NCBI GenBank assembly: GCA_964552055.1
Contig: CAZKFL010000009.1
Span: 1 to 51,552, forward strand
DNA length: 51,552 nucleotides
Source of the DNA: VGMD01 sp964552055
GTDB taxonomy: Bacteria > Chlamydiota > Chlamydiia > Chlamydiales > 2-12-FULL-49-11
Reading direction: 5' to 3'
Part shown: piece by piece, positions 22,101-28,133 of the stretch
Layout of the letters: each line of letters opens with the position of its first letter
Numbering within the stretch: position 1 is the stretch's first letter
Notes under the pieces: model-generated
Seen by the model: only the letters and a program-made list of their open reading frames with translations
The model's database searches: none
Told to the model about the DNA's origin: nothing
Program-made: the position numbers and the translations under genes

Positions 22101-22917
22101 TGTTATTATTTCCAGAGCCATTCCATGCGCAAATACGGTAAAGTGTATGATACAGTTTTTCGTAAGAAATTCCATTAAAGGACAGTCTTGGGTTATATTT
22201 GATTTTTTTCCCAATAGTTGCGTGGGCATGGTTTTCTAAACCGTATCCGGCAATGCTACTGTTAAATATAGAGAAATTATAAAGACCATCTTCTTTACAA
22301 GTGATTTCAAAAACAACTATATGATTAGAGATAGATGAAAGAAATGAATACGATGTGTCAGTTGTAAGGTTTTCAATTTTATCTATTAATAATGGAAAAG
22401 AGATAGGTTCTTTGATTTGATGTAATTTAAGGATAAAATTTTGAATTTCACTGGCTTCAAACTCTGTAAAAAAAGAGGCGGTATATAATAGTTCTAGCCA
22501 ACTTAATAGAAACGACACCGATTGATAAATTGGATTTGCTTCAAGGTGATTACCATGTAAGATTTCGTCTCCGTGAAGCAATAGAGCTGAGTGAAAATTG
22601 TTAAACTCTGGATTCTCTTTAGCAGTATCAAAAACTAAAGAAGCTTGATGCCAAAAGGAAGGGCAGAGAGTTTGGATCGATTCATCCAAACTAACAGAAG
22701 CTCTACTAAGATCATGGGCTTCTCTAGCAAGGACTGTCGTGCTTGATAGTTCAGTCTCAAGCATAAGATTTGAGAGGTGAGGCCCGAGTATTTTTTTTTG
22801 TAGTTTCCCTTGGTATCTTGAAAGGACTGACTCTTTCCAAATAACATCAGATGCCCCTTTAGGTTCCTCTGAAGGTCCGAATGGAAATCCGGATGGTAAT
22901 TGAGTTTTGTCTGTCAT
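10174..22917 (-). CDS. Giant 4247-residue protein with DUF3638/DUF3645-like putative ATPase core and C-terminal helical repeats
   Basis: There is no signal peptide. Residues ~1-2000 are mostly helical without a recognised domain. At ~2153-2162 lies CYPMIAGGGKSSFVAP, a Walker-A-like loop in the position and style of the DUF3638 family, large eukaryotic proteins of ~3000 residues often annotated as ubiquitin hydrolases. At ~2825-2840 lies YFDEPHCYGTDAPIP, close to the conserved DExHTRGTD motif of adjacent DUF3645. A Glu/Val-rich charged stretch is at ~3080-3105. Residues ~3400-4140 carry short leucine-rich helical units of LTxxQLxxLxxxxIxxI type, including two nearly identical 67-residue copies. 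One or two membrane segments are at ~4180-4210. The enzymatic activity is unproven. It is transcribed alone from a good promoter at 22949-22977. The open frame over 12.7 kb argues for selection. Confidence 0.85.
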   Translation of the reverse strand: MTDKTQLPSGFPFGPSEEPKGASDVIWKESVLSRYQGKLQKKILGPHLSNLMLETELSSTTVLAREAHDLSRASVSLDESIQTLCPSFWHQASLVFDTAKENPEFNNFHSALLLHGDEILHGNHLEANPIYQSVSFLLSWLELLYTASFFTEFEASEIQNFILKLHQIKEPISFPLLIDKIENLTTDTSYSFLSSISNHIVVFEITCKEDGLYNFSIFNSSIAGYGLENHAHATIGKKIKYNPRLSFNGISYEKLYHTLYRICAWNGSGNNNTLIKEFYRFLIQQYMQNLSSNPDTLLLEERLITPQRSETCSISGPLAYGRKILSPPTYKKMIYLLKLFTLNHIFKQIEKDIESPIFHRTPENRSTLFILETACENLQNNLLKKTTHALYGPAIPIELRRLTFLITYYWQDRLLLGKKASLRQIKVKSDTPTLELTHCEISHLSSLAPINPFTGKQSIEKPFDSELLKAEPSYFLSSLSEFEQVIANPKIDNDARVRECIRFIESVSTPFLDSPYWIALFARAGKKEIEHSVRVLGSIFKQFAFYASHTYSPVMVHHSNAANKLFLIIFTLVRRLEEIDPELIDVGIRLTDFCNPFISYEQEIPKVDTILGTYKLVKQSECDAARWNTRFDNFFLRPQDLDHAHEIAEGFLSMPPSDSRALSYNSLYNALFTISNYDISAKTLAEDSQKSSLLAFLVAINRATNKIRKLDPGDISLLLSSYIGNGKDTPFSYYSIIFQSLHLLHTFHNDAVMPTIDEPNFNFYLKYSNSPYPPCSSSFTICIAHHAMKYFNAGRSRTFSYPVDIGPSKINLSNLTSACYASRRTQIALKSVSESRLLEHHKSSIYTKYDCIDYKTIASPAEKTTELVALARLGRNTLSNSLQTIKLLDELTENPEFMLNAHYIFALEAFFFKSILNSSGNSIPILIFNYLDSHFIKSIDSFFDKLLGLYDYGITDSTPQVKSLMSLVRIAIILRSYLFSLNSQDEQIQLLLSRLNDRISRMDFDKWIEKAPSPDERALIRWHRMYECLSRISHGSILCKEELIHLVEDRIYTSKTIISLPNRYPHIEHHVSMLLSRLKEGTFYSNFNSAIFQDALQNSALLLGDVSITETIETPAQSGNFKISSSNGNSYVISLETGFISQNGMRICMAVDPLKMMEKEDYKTLFSNLPHEFNLKSDGVYFTTKEGENYRIVERTFIENSPHPYFPNSTITQSIYKSFIQREVSPGTWIEYLPKKTSDKGQLIPNTLIKLALKDFSISKTWLAQKDFHHFLGSPEDTPEKKKIYFINKHNSKVEYSIWDDGFLHHEPSGYLAHISTSDSDLIQQPLSQFELPEMTMIHCDSTGHPAKIVMPRYCDETGEDTLTFSITEDGKWQYDKKPEFYLSPIDTYSLFDTFGGILTLSHKSDSKKTLLLIPINTFASKKHDPSRYALSPHTLKWDLFDEEEVFKKFTSQSHSYISVELIDKKICTDSALANLQVIYTLVGVRKYKHALILLRALNFSETFASSAIRRLNIIAKYQVENRESSPDLSTVTLYAALFSEHLSTKLNQGSSVKLQNIYLNYYLNQLHNGHSSISLTRLEELQVIHFLKRKNIDDIRIRDRRHELLTGEIISRKAVPQIKIGRSEHPRISALRRNLSELPSSIIKLDGKDYSEIERIFSSLNPEDMIVINEKSALFYKKAMETIQQGTKQENEILLEYLYLFSALLERHEAHPEINLGLRYINLLLMKLTSETKLNRDDYKKIDEIFDSFKYDDKLVFLENSESFYKKALATIYKGTQEEREILLGYLYLITESIDIAEIRPEKNPGLQYTRLLLGHFNITSAWYPSYEETLREFSPIPPRPTHGLPPHIPLLTDSDQLLQITSSKLPLEYIRIQSTIDTIRRRFLITQSDLKIDSEPLNDPLYEALLSLSKSDKSVEDMSTLEPRYYKLMRRNVNRILERYKLGSTWLQAPYTYELKKSDTAEIIEEIEVEATTLKQVLSEKKEELLKIANKISTEEADHLADELLLLSTKARKFIDIPLLIRLFVSRNSMYYQACNDHLTRDDIQVIFIKTIEYMTLSIAYDQCSRLISSAKAIQADNPQGIVDWDETLKQSMKYDPNSEPALLALEFATHKMARVEPDQIKMIAALKTLNPKLSDEAALLSATELQSICYPMIAGGGKSSFVAPVLLLEAILKGEIPHAIVPGPQYISFIQVMKKILQESCGIEIISFNFTRSELTVDTLVYIEFLLDTIKLGPRFDSPKALVLKKEMIKILALEFLSTWKELIEFPDKAHLTIQSIQSEIIELKKSELVNAKKISELEEKFDSLTLRLETSRSNLLTTFKLLQNILTIIGSTQPIGDETHIILDILNEVNFPSGPPSKIEKSLTDIIDKILLSILSESTYTADGTLIASLVRLAENMQAHLSEKDYQTRVLPAIGGYLADFFIQERYLPHIYKDAYIEYITGAIPANVERYVLSIPLSTSDGEIFNPDDSNTARQLTFIRYLHSLTAAEETKKNADFIAFSKHIMLELIPSVFQSTGLIEFGPIKKADQPGYVGPYISANTPATTEFGYEYEAYIKFIMSGFQNNIDIDLFKSYTTMLHDDAMLFVSDRMPYDETPGAREFKELTTYQLSDRENPEIMKRALEYLNTHSSKHKLQIISWAAHRYISVYPERFCATSVFLIELLKSMRTFTGTPWVFDSLHRKIVETKLDTSASLTSGKVLKKTIDTAQPHSVSILPSTSPKEYLLSILSAHPHPNKIRSLADPGGINKYSESNLAVAIEILNVIKTMSLPIKAVFFFHKKQGDSAANYPALLLEPNSPPIFITIPCAEEYKKHGLNPEDVFTYFDEPHCYGTDAPIPPNSESIVLIDNNRLSELDQTFLRQRKYLYNQSAIIAIPKHYADRLPKIEVEGESLPIETLLERGLTKHVIVPLAIDSIAIQTKDAGNRAFQSMKKQVDAIFLNIITSYLKTTDDLSSSEQLKRHETIFSNLKSFLILIKSNDLFKLHGPILSEQDAVKQIKIYVNNKFKSFLLALTKIDSRDRAILEEKAYLEIEQFNDFLSQPEIIGSLPTTMPMSVTFEQRSDVSVGIGTELTVEVEVEEEREVEVEVEIDQEIQRQLEIYNKGIDTTEAYGDPLTTSELRKLIELFQLEAKPLNAASRDLSGGPTRPRNDYYHLSEILTPSTGLIMLPDLIYRDDFSGIFEHSQLYATRDFLFPRKGKEGTPYQNPLHFPIFSDCARKFENILVVQISTTDQYRYIALSTLEGERIQKYLRENSHSGVWLTTQYGAVIAGIGYLSKEHERGKNERILINLLAGDMSYLLRNVEITDRFMTENERDRIKKESMTKLMRFTAMTGSTLQLNIFEKMLNISKTRHELADTHYQIVLRAVAMSRAVQSKEEVRLLTEEYSILALHPTQVQFLETEEQIDFLHINQIPYLVASQARFVKGKDRIQALSAEAIKGIALEQVEHLTNPSCITSIPAGHFAYLSKATFNVSYVKFLSASQVSEIQDISLIQHVHLNLISSIKSELIQDYLTHLQDTGKFKPNILTNLTDDQLIALNSDFLIHLSQARIATIESPELIQRLTKEQAPYIQPKLSCHLKAPQIDSTIPELFVPFIQKELFHFLTINQIKKITDVQIASLSGSLEFLLLVAPHIFERLPESIKLELPDNFYKEKLSSNYAPFIPLTLLTRIKLPNMTAQKLALPQLIYLGKLDERNEFAIHALCKQNDLKLIQILDTASNFTQITKEKIESIIPKITTSFKPIKQFINYVLDNHPELIELFSIDYLATADSESVAKFNPSIVNRLPILRYPDLTAEQLDMLTIENIQEIRDQALLQKLSPRQFSHLKPDQVQSVTLNQLPVERYPELTSVQLDMLEPIKVTQIQDQTVLQKLSASQLNHLSPAQIESIRDATLINRLPLTRYSDLTSEQLGVVTPENIQQINDRVTLQKLPLSQVLHCSTAEQFNHLTLAQIQSITDATLINRLPLRRYSDLTSEQLGVVTPENIQQINDRVTLQKLPLSQVLHCSTAEQFNHLTLAQIQSITDATLINRLPLRRYSDLTSEQLDMLTTENLQQIETQEIFTKLSINKLNSLSHRQVSILSIQLLQKITNVTLINQLAMLHSINFTPLQFSMLDETRVKEIINPNFLVKLIDSKLEHIDSSLVNYLSREKIRFLKTKEQIRNLNPLKVTYINPRLVSNLSALQKTIYSIEIIGLFVLGIIAYLPTLILAAGIARYSNERALQIRYEAKHAITQFPETIKSILTH
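10794..11195 (-). repeat. Two tandem 201-bp units inside the giant gene
   Basis: 10794-10994 and 10995-11195 are almost identical and preserve frame (67 codons each). Each begins at gatcagagtacc on the plus strand. More diverged units of the same protein pattern continue up to ~11600. Recent unequal exchange is the simplest explanation. Confidence 0.95.
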
Positions 22918-22948
22918 AATTATAAACTTTTTTATGAAATATGTATTA

Positions 22949-22977
22949 ATTATAAAGGTTTTATCGATTTATTTCAA
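22949..22977 (-). promoter_or_regulatory. Sigma70-type promoter of the giant gene
   Basis: On the minus strand: TTGAAA (22977-22972), a 17-bp spacer, then TATAAT (22954-22949), a consensus -10 with one mismatch in the -35. This would give a leader of about 25 nt. No strong Shine-Dalgarno sequence precedes the ATG at 22917. Confidence 0.7.
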
Positions 22978-23087
22978 TTGGCTATTATTTGTTTAAAATA
23001 AGTTCTTTGCTAAATAATTAGGTTAAGAACCGAATACCTTTAGAGTAAGGCTATTTTGTAAATTTGTTTTTTATTTTTCTTGGGATC

Positions 23088-23762
23088 TTAGTGGAATTCG
23101 CGTTCATGGAGCCAAAGAGTGGCAATCCATTTTTCGCCGGCAAGGACTGGCTCTCCTCCGTGCATACTTTTTGGGTCGGGATTTCCATCACCCTTTACAT
23201 TATAGAAAAGGGCAGCTCTTCCTTTTAGCGCTCGAATCTTTAGGGGGGCTCTTGGAAAAAAAGTTTCGCCTCCACTATCCGGAGAATTTAAATAAAGAAG
23301 GACTGTAGCAACCCTTTGGCCACCCCGATTAAAATGATGCAATCCACCTGTGGTTTTAGGATCAAAGTAGTCAAAGTGAGGTTTGTACTCAGCAAGTAGT
23401 CCGTAATTAAGGACTTGAAGTGATTCGCCATTGCGATCGGGGATCATTGTAATGGCTTCAATTCGTTTTCGTATTGCTTGAATAATGGGGTCTCCCACTT
23501 CTGTCAAAAAAGTTCCAAAACTAGTTCTGGCAGAATCAAGAAGGCTATTTGGGGAATTTGGATCAACAACACCACTTCTGATGAGTCTTGGACGAGCCTT
23601 TTCAATGATATAGGCACATTCCTTCTCGCTTAAAAAATTTTCGGCTAAATATATTTCCGGAGAGTCTGAAATTTTTTTAAATCCATATCTGCTAATATCC
23701 CATTCAATATGAGCAGAGAAGATGTTTAGCCAAAGAGGAAATAGAAAAAAAACTATCTTCAT
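23088..23762 (-). CDS. Secreted prolyl 4-hydroxylase-like 2-oxoglutarate/Fe(II) dioxygenase
   Basis: 224 residues with a hydrophobic signal peptide (1-17). The catalytic double-stranded beta-helix is clear: His129 and Asp131 (YKPHFDYFDP), then VATVLLYLN and GGETFFP strands typical of prolyl 4-hydroxylases, His201 (SMHGGEPV) and Lys211 (GEKWIATLW) for 2-oxoglutarate. All iron and co-substrate ligands are present, so it should be active. The family hydroxylates prolines in collagen-like, EF-Tu or other substrates; here the signal peptide suggests a periplasmic or exported site. The gene is divergent from the small barrel-like gene at 23830 across 67 bp. The substrate is unknown; the Pro-rich one-pass proteins at 45-49 kb are conceivable targets, but that is speculation. 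Confidence 0.9.
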   Translation of the reverse strand: MKIVFFLFPLWLNIFSAHIEWDISRYGFKKISDSPEIYLAENFLSEKECAYIIEKARPRLIRSGVVDPNSPNSLLDSARTSFGTFLTEVGDPIIQAIRKRIEAITMIPDRNGESLQVLNYGLLAEYKPHFDYFDPKTTGGLHHFNRGGQRVATVLLYLNSPDSGGETFFPRAPLKIRALKGRAALFYNVKGDGNPDPKSMHGGEPVLAGEKWIATLWLHEREFH

Positions 23763-23771
23763 TGTTTTTGC

Positions 23772-23820
23772 CCTAAAACACTATTTCAACTAATATTACT
23801 ATTTTCTACTTTGTTTTAGG
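23772..23820. promoter_or_regulatory. Inverted repeat spanning the divergent promoter region
   Basis: cctaaaaca (23772-23780) and its exact reverse complement tgttttagg (23812-23820) flank a 31-bp AT-rich centre between two divergent start codons. It could be an operator or simply a symmetrical promoter arrangement. There is no further evidence. Confidence 0.4.
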
Positions 23821-23829
23821 ATCTATTTC

Positions 23830-24321
23830 ATGCGAGTTCTGCTTTTTTTCGCTTTTTCACTTCTGGCAATTTTTGCTGATGAAGCGCAACTAATTGACTC
23901 TAAATTTAAATTCATTTCTTATGCGCAAGTTTCGTCTTATGATCCTGGTTTTGGAGTTTCTTTTCGCGCGCAAGAAAAACACACCGGCTTACAAGCTGAC
24001 CTAAACACTACAATTTCTACTACTTCGTTAGTATTACAAACATCAATTGGCGCACTTTACTATCCAGTTTCACAAATCATTGAAAATCCAAGTTATGGTG
24101 GCTTTAATATAGGGGTGAGTTTAGGTCCCTACATCACTGCAAATCAAAACTTAATCACTACAGATTTGTCTATCCCTTATTATGCTGGCTATCAAGGCGA
24201 GGTTCTTTTTTTTGATTTTTCCTTAAATAGTATTTTTTCATTCAAACATTATCCTGGCTACGGCGAAATGATTTCTTTTAAAGCTCTAATCCCCACTTTA
24301 AAGCTTGGCTTTTGCTTCTAA
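23830..24321 (+). CDS. Small exported protein, possible outer-membrane beta-barrel
   Basis: 163 residues; no named family recognised. A signal peptide is clear (MRVLLFFAFSLLAIFADEA, cleavage near 17). The mature part alternates hydrophobic and polar residues with many aromatic and Gly residues and ends LKLGFCF; a terminal Phe is typical of proteins folded by the Bam complex. The size would suit an eight-stranded barrel. The start codon lies 10 bp after the right arm of the inverted repeat at 23772-23820, divergent from the prolyl hydroxylase. There is a gap of about 80 bp before cyoA. Confidence 0.65.
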   Translation: MRVLLFFAFSLLAIFADEAQLIDSKFKFISYAQVSSYDPGFGVSFRAQEKHTGLQADLNTTISTTSLVLQTSIGALYYPVSQIIENPSYGGFNIGVSLGPYITANQNLITTDLSIPYYAGYQGEVLFFDFSLNSIFSFKHYPGYGEMISFKALIPTLKLGFCF

Positions 24322-24403
24322 TTCATAATTATTTGTAGCGGTTATTTTTTTAATTTCCTATTGTCCGAATTAAGGGGCCTATTTTTAAGGCTGGGGACTT
24401 TGG

Positions 24404-25288
24404 ATGAAAAAAGGGTATAAGATTTTTTTATATGCGCTACTGATTGTAGTTGTTTTAGTTATGGGCATGTTATATTTGACCTCGCTTGATATTGCGGTAT
24501 TAAATCCGAAAGGATGGGTGGGTCAAAAAGAAAAAGATTTGCTCATTATTTCTACGCTTTTGATGTTAATTGTGGTGATTCCTGTTTTTGTTTTAACAGG
24601 TTTTATTGTTTGGAAGTATAGGGCTAGTAATAAAAAATCGGACTATAGACCTGATTGGAATCATAGCACCATAGCTGAAATCATTTGGTGGGGTGTCCCT
24701 TGTATTATTATTGTTATTTTGAGCGTTCTAAATTGGATGGCTTGCTATGAATTAGATCCCTTTAGACCACTTGCAAGTGATAAAAAACCGCTTACTATTC
24801 AGGTGGTTGCACTCGATTGGAAATGGCTATTTATTTATCCAGATCAAAATATTGCAACCGTTAACTTCATTCAAGTTCCGGTAGATACGCCGATCCATTT
24901 TATTATAACTGCAGATGCGCCCATGAACTCATTTTGGATACCGCAATTAGGAGGGCAGATTTTTGCGATGCCAGCCATGAGAACTGAGCTGCATCTCATT
25001 GCAAATGAAAAAGGCGATTATAGAGGTGTTTCGGCAAATTTAAGTGGAAGTGGATTTTCTGGGATGGTTTTTATTACGAGAGCAGGTACTGAAGAAGAGT
25101 TTGATGATTGGGTAACTAAAGTTCAAAATTCAAGAGAAATTTTAGATTTAAGCACCTATCCGTTACTTGCCGCAAAAAGTCAAAATAATCCAGTTACCTT
25201 ATATAGATTAGGTTACCCTGGTTTATTTGACTGGATTGTCATGAAGGATATGATGCCTGCTACAAAAGGGGATAAACATGTGGACTAG
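24404..25288 (+). CDS. cyoA: Cytochrome bo quinol oxidase subunit II
   Basis: 294 residues, first gene of a five-gene operon, with a ggggac Shine-Dalgarno sequence. It has an N-terminal hydrophobic segment (6-26), two further membrane helices (43-65, 88-108) and a periplasmic cupredoxin domain (VVALDWKWLFIYPDQ, then APMNSFWIPQLGGQIFAMP). Quinol oxidases lack the CuA-binding Cys pair, as here. In E. coli the N-terminus is a lipoprotein signal with Cys before the LLDPKG motif; here the corresponding region reads LTSLDIAVLNPKG with no Cys, so lipidation is not expected. It overlaps cyoB by 11 bp. Confidence 0.95.
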   Translation: MKKGYKIFLYALLIVVVLVMGMLYLTSLDIAVLNPKGWVGQKEKDLLIISTLLMLIVVIPVFVLTGFIVWKYRASNKKSDYRPDWNHSTIAEIIWWGVPCIIIVILSVLNWMACYELDPFRPLASDKKPLTIQVVALDWKWLFIYPDQNIATVNFIQVPVDTPIHFIITADAPMNSFWIPQLGGQIFAMPAMRTELHLIANEKGDYRGVSANLSGSGFSGMVFITRAGTEEEFDDWVTKVQNSREILDLSTYPLLAAKSQNNPVTLYRLGYPGLFDWIVMKDMMPATKGDKHVD

Positions 25289-27248
25289 TTTGATGGGACG
25301 GTTAACTCTTGAATCATTTATGCATGGTCCAATAGAAATGTTTGCAGATTTGTTAATGGTTTTTATCGCTGCATATGCTGTTTTTCTTTTGACATACAAG
25401 AAGTTATGGAAATGGTTTTGGGATGAGTGGTTAACCTCACTTGATCCAAAAAAAATCGGAATGATGTATTTGTTTGTCGTTATATTAATGCTTCTTAAAG
25501 GAGCAATTGATGCGATGATGTTAAGAGCGCAGCAGGCGCTTTCATCTGGCGATTCTATGGGTTATTTAGGCAGTGATCATTTTCAGCAACTGTTTACAGC
25601 TCATGGAACTGTGATGATTTTTTTTGTGGGAATGGGAATTATTTTTGGTCTGATTAATTTAATTGTTCCTTTGCAAATAGGAGCTAGAGATGTAGCGTTT
25701 CCCTTTTTAAATGCGGTTAGCTTTTGGCTTTTCTTTATGGGCTTTATGCTCTTAAATATTTCCCTAATGGTGGGTGAGTTTTCTGCTGCAGGGTGGGTTT
25801 GTTATCCCCCTTTATCAGGGTTAAAGTATAGTCCGGGCGTTGGTGTGGATTATTGGATATGGAGCGTTCAGGTAGCAGGTATAGGTAGCCTTTTTGCAGG
25901 AATTAATTTTTTTGTCACTATTTGTAAAATGAGATGTCCTGGCATGACTTTTATGCGCATGCCACTTTTTACATGGACAGCTTTTGCTACGATGACACTT
26001 GTAATTTTTGCTTTTCCCATTCTTACCGTAACGATAACCCTACTAGCATTAGATAGATTGCTGGGAATGCATTTTTTTACTTCAGATCTTGGCGGAAATC
26101 CCATGATGTATGTAAATTTAATTTGGGCATGGGGTCATCCAGAAGTATATATATTAATATTGCCTGCATTTGGAGTTTATTCTGAAGTTGTGTCTACCTT
26201 TTCAGAAAAGCGCTTATTTGGCTATGTTTCAATGGTGTATGCAATTGCAGTGATCACGATTCTTTCCTTTATCGTTTGGTTACATCACTTTTTTACAATG
26301 GGAGCTGGAGCTAATGTGAATGCATTTTTTGGCGCCATGACTATGCTTATTGCCATCCCAACAGGTGTCAAAATTTTCAATTGGCTTTTTACTATGTTTA
26401 GGGGAAGAGTTCATCTTACATCATCAATGTATTGGTTTTTAGGGTTTGTGATCATATTTACAATAGGAGGAATGGCTGGTATATTGCTTTCAATTGCTCC
26501 GGTAGATTTTCAAACACACAATAGTTTGTTTCTCATTGCTCACTTCCATTCAGTGATTATAGGCGGGGTCGTTTTTGGATTTTTTGCTGGATTTACCTAT
26601 TGGTTTCCCAAATTCACCGGTTTTAAACTCAATGAACGTCTAGGGAAAACAGCATTTTGGTTTTGGTTTATCGGTTTCTTTTTTGCGTTTTTGCCCTTAT
26701 ATGTGTTGGGTCTTATGGGAACTACGAGAAGGCTAAATCATTATGACGCATCAACTGGATGGCAGCCATTTTTTATGGTAGCAGCTTTTGGAGCAGCTCT
26801 TGTTGCAATTGGAATTGGAGTCCAAGTACTTCAGATGATTGACAGCATTAAACAAAGGGATCAAAATCGTGATCTTACAGGCGATCCTTGGAATGGTAGA
26901 ACCTTAGAGTGGGACACAACATCTCCACCACCCTTATATAATTTTGCTGTCCTGCCAGAAGTGCATGAAAGAGATGCATTTTGGGAAATGAAAAAAACTG
27001 GTCATACAAAACCTGATCCTAAAGAAATTACCGATATACTCATGCCAAAAAACACTTACATGGGCTTAATTATCGCAATTTTCGCCTTTTTGTTTAGCTT
27101 TGGAATCATTTGGCATATTTTATGGATGGTAATTTTAGGAATTCTCGGAGTGATTATTTCCGCAATTATTCACTTATGCGCTGAAGAGTGCGAGTATGTA
27201 ATACCTAGTGCTGAAGTTAAAAAAATGGAGGATCGTCATGGCGCATGA
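25278..27248 (+). CDS. cyoB: Cytochrome bo quinol oxidase subunit I
   Basis: 656 residues, with about 15 membrane helices expected for the family. It is the haem-copper core that reduces O2 and pumps protons. Haem and copper ligands are present: His109 (FTAHGT), the WAWGHPEVY motif with the His-Tyr cross-link pair, the HHFFTMG histidine pair, and the HFHSVIIGG histidines. Proton-channel motifs and SPPPLYNFAVLP near the C-terminus match the E. coli enzyme. Of the E. coli quinone-site residues Arg71, Asp75, His98 and Gln101, the last three correspond to Asp78, His101 and Gln104, while Arg71 is Lys74. It overlaps cyoA and cyoC by 11 bp each, implying translational coupling. Confidence 0.98.
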   Translation: MWTSLMGRLTLESFMHGPIEMFADLLMVFIAAYAVFLLTYKKLWKWFWDEWLTSLDPKKIGMMYLFVVILMLLKGAIDAMMLRAQQALSSGDSMGYLGSDHFQQLFTAHGTVMIFFVGMGIIFGLINLIVPLQIGARDVAFPFLNAVSFWLFFMGFMLLNISLMVGEFSAAGWVCYPPLSGLKYSPGVGVDYWIWSVQVAGIGSLFAGINFFVTICKMRCPGMTFMRMPLFTWTAFATMTLVIFAFPILTVTITLLALDRLLGMHFFTSDLGGNPMMYVNLIWAWGHPEVYILILPAFGVYSEVVSTFSEKRLFGYVSMVYAIAVITILSFIVWLHHFFTMGAGANVNAFFGAMTMLIAIPTGVKIFNWLFTMFRGRVHLTSSMYWFLGFVIIFTIGGMAGILLSIAPVDFQTHNSLFLIAHFHSVIIGGVVFGFFAGFTYWFPKFTGFKLNERLGKTAFWFWFIGFFFAFLPLYVLGLMGTTRRLNHYDASTGWQPFFMVAAFGAALVAIGIGVQVLQMIDSIKQRDQNRDLTGDPWNGRTLEWDTTSPPPLYNFAVLPEVHERDAFWEMKKTGHTKPDPKEITDILMPKNTYMGLIIAIFAFLFSFGIIWHILWMVILGILGVIISAIIHLCAEECEYVIPSAEVKKMEDRHGA

Positions 27249-27816
27249 CCACATACAGGAAAATTACGACAAAACGATCTTTGGCTTTTGGGTCTATTTA
27301 ATGACTGATTGCGTTTTATTCGGTATACTTTTTGCAACCTATGCAGTCTTGCATAATGCAACAGCAGGTGGTCCTTCAGGAAAAGAACTCTTTGATATGC
27401 GCTCTGTTCTTGCTGAAACATTAGCTCTTTTAGCAAGCAGCTTTACCTGCACAATGGCTGGTCTTGCGAGCAATAAAGAAAAGAAAAAAGAGACTCTTTT
27501 CTGGTTCCTTGTTACCTTTGCTTTGGGTATTACATTCATATCGCTTGAGCTAATTGAATTTCATGGTTTAATAAAAGAGGGGAATGGCTACACAAGAAGC
27601 GCCTTTCTCTCCAGTTTCTTTACACTCGTGGGAACTCACGGAACCCATATTTCATTTGGACTTATTTGGATGACCGTCATGATGTGTCAAATACTCTATT
27701 TTGGATTTAAGCCCGTTGTCCATAAAAGATTGATGTGTTTAAGAATGTTTTGGCACTTTCTTGATGTTGTTTGGATTTTTATTTACTCAGTCGTTTATTT
27801 AATGGGGGCCATATGA
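27238..27816 (+). CDS. cyoC: Cytochrome bo quinol oxidase subunit III
   Basis: 192 residues from ATG 27238, chosen because ggag lies 7 nt upstream and the product begins MAHDHIQENYDKTIFGFWVY as in the family; an upstream ATG at 27208 would add ten unconserved residues. There are five membrane helices, with the typical LFATYAVL and GTHGTHISFGL motifs. It is a structural subunit that supports the core oxidase. It overlaps cyoB by 11 bp and cyoD by 4 bp (ATGA). Confidence 0.95.
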   Translation: MAHDHIQENYDKTIFGFWVYLMTDCVLFGILFATYAVLHNATAGGPSGKELFDMRSVLAETLALLASSFTCTMAGLASNKEKKKETLFWFLVTFALGITFISLELIEFHGLIKEGNGYTRSAFLSSFFTLVGTHGTHISFGLIWMTVMMCQILYFGFKPVVHKRLMCLRMFWHFLDVVWIFIYSVVYLMGAI

Positions 27817-28133
27817 CACATACACATGTAGGTTTTAAACCCTATTTTTTAGCCTTTTTGTTTTTTATAGCGCTAACCCTCACTTCGTATTTTGTTGTCG
27901 TAGATCATTTATTAAGTGGATGGCATGTCATAGCAGTAATTGTTATTTGTGCATTCTTACAAGCAACTTTGCAATTAGGTATTTTTCTTGATTTAATGTT
28001 AGAGCCAAAGCCTAGATCGAATCTTCATGTTTTTTCGTTAATGCTCTGCATTTTAGTGATTGTTATTGCCGGAACACTTTGGATCATGTATAGCCTAAAT
28101 GAGCGCGTGATGATTCCCATGGAGGGTATGTGA
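27813..28133 (+). CDS. cyoD: Cytochrome bo quinol oxidase subunit IV
   Basis: 106 residues from ATG 27813, which overlaps the cyoC stop as ATGA; an in-frame ATG at 27771 inside cyoC is less likely. It has three membrane helices and the CyoD-like LGIFLDLMLEPKPRSN loop. It assists assembly and stability of the oxidase. Its TGA stop overlaps the GTG start of cyoE. Confidence 0.93.
   Translation: MTHTHVGFKPYFLAFLFFIALTLTSYFVVVDHLLSGWHVIAVIVICAFLQATLQLGIFLDLMLEPKPRSNLHVFSLMLCILVIVIAGTLWIMYSLNERVMIPMEGM

Noticed and set aside
10174..22917. Giant protein as a SecA or classical helicase
   Set aside because: The Walker-like loop is GGGKSS without a GKT, and helicase motifs Ia, III and VI in the usual spacing cannot be seen; the DUF3638/DUF3645 motif pair fits better.
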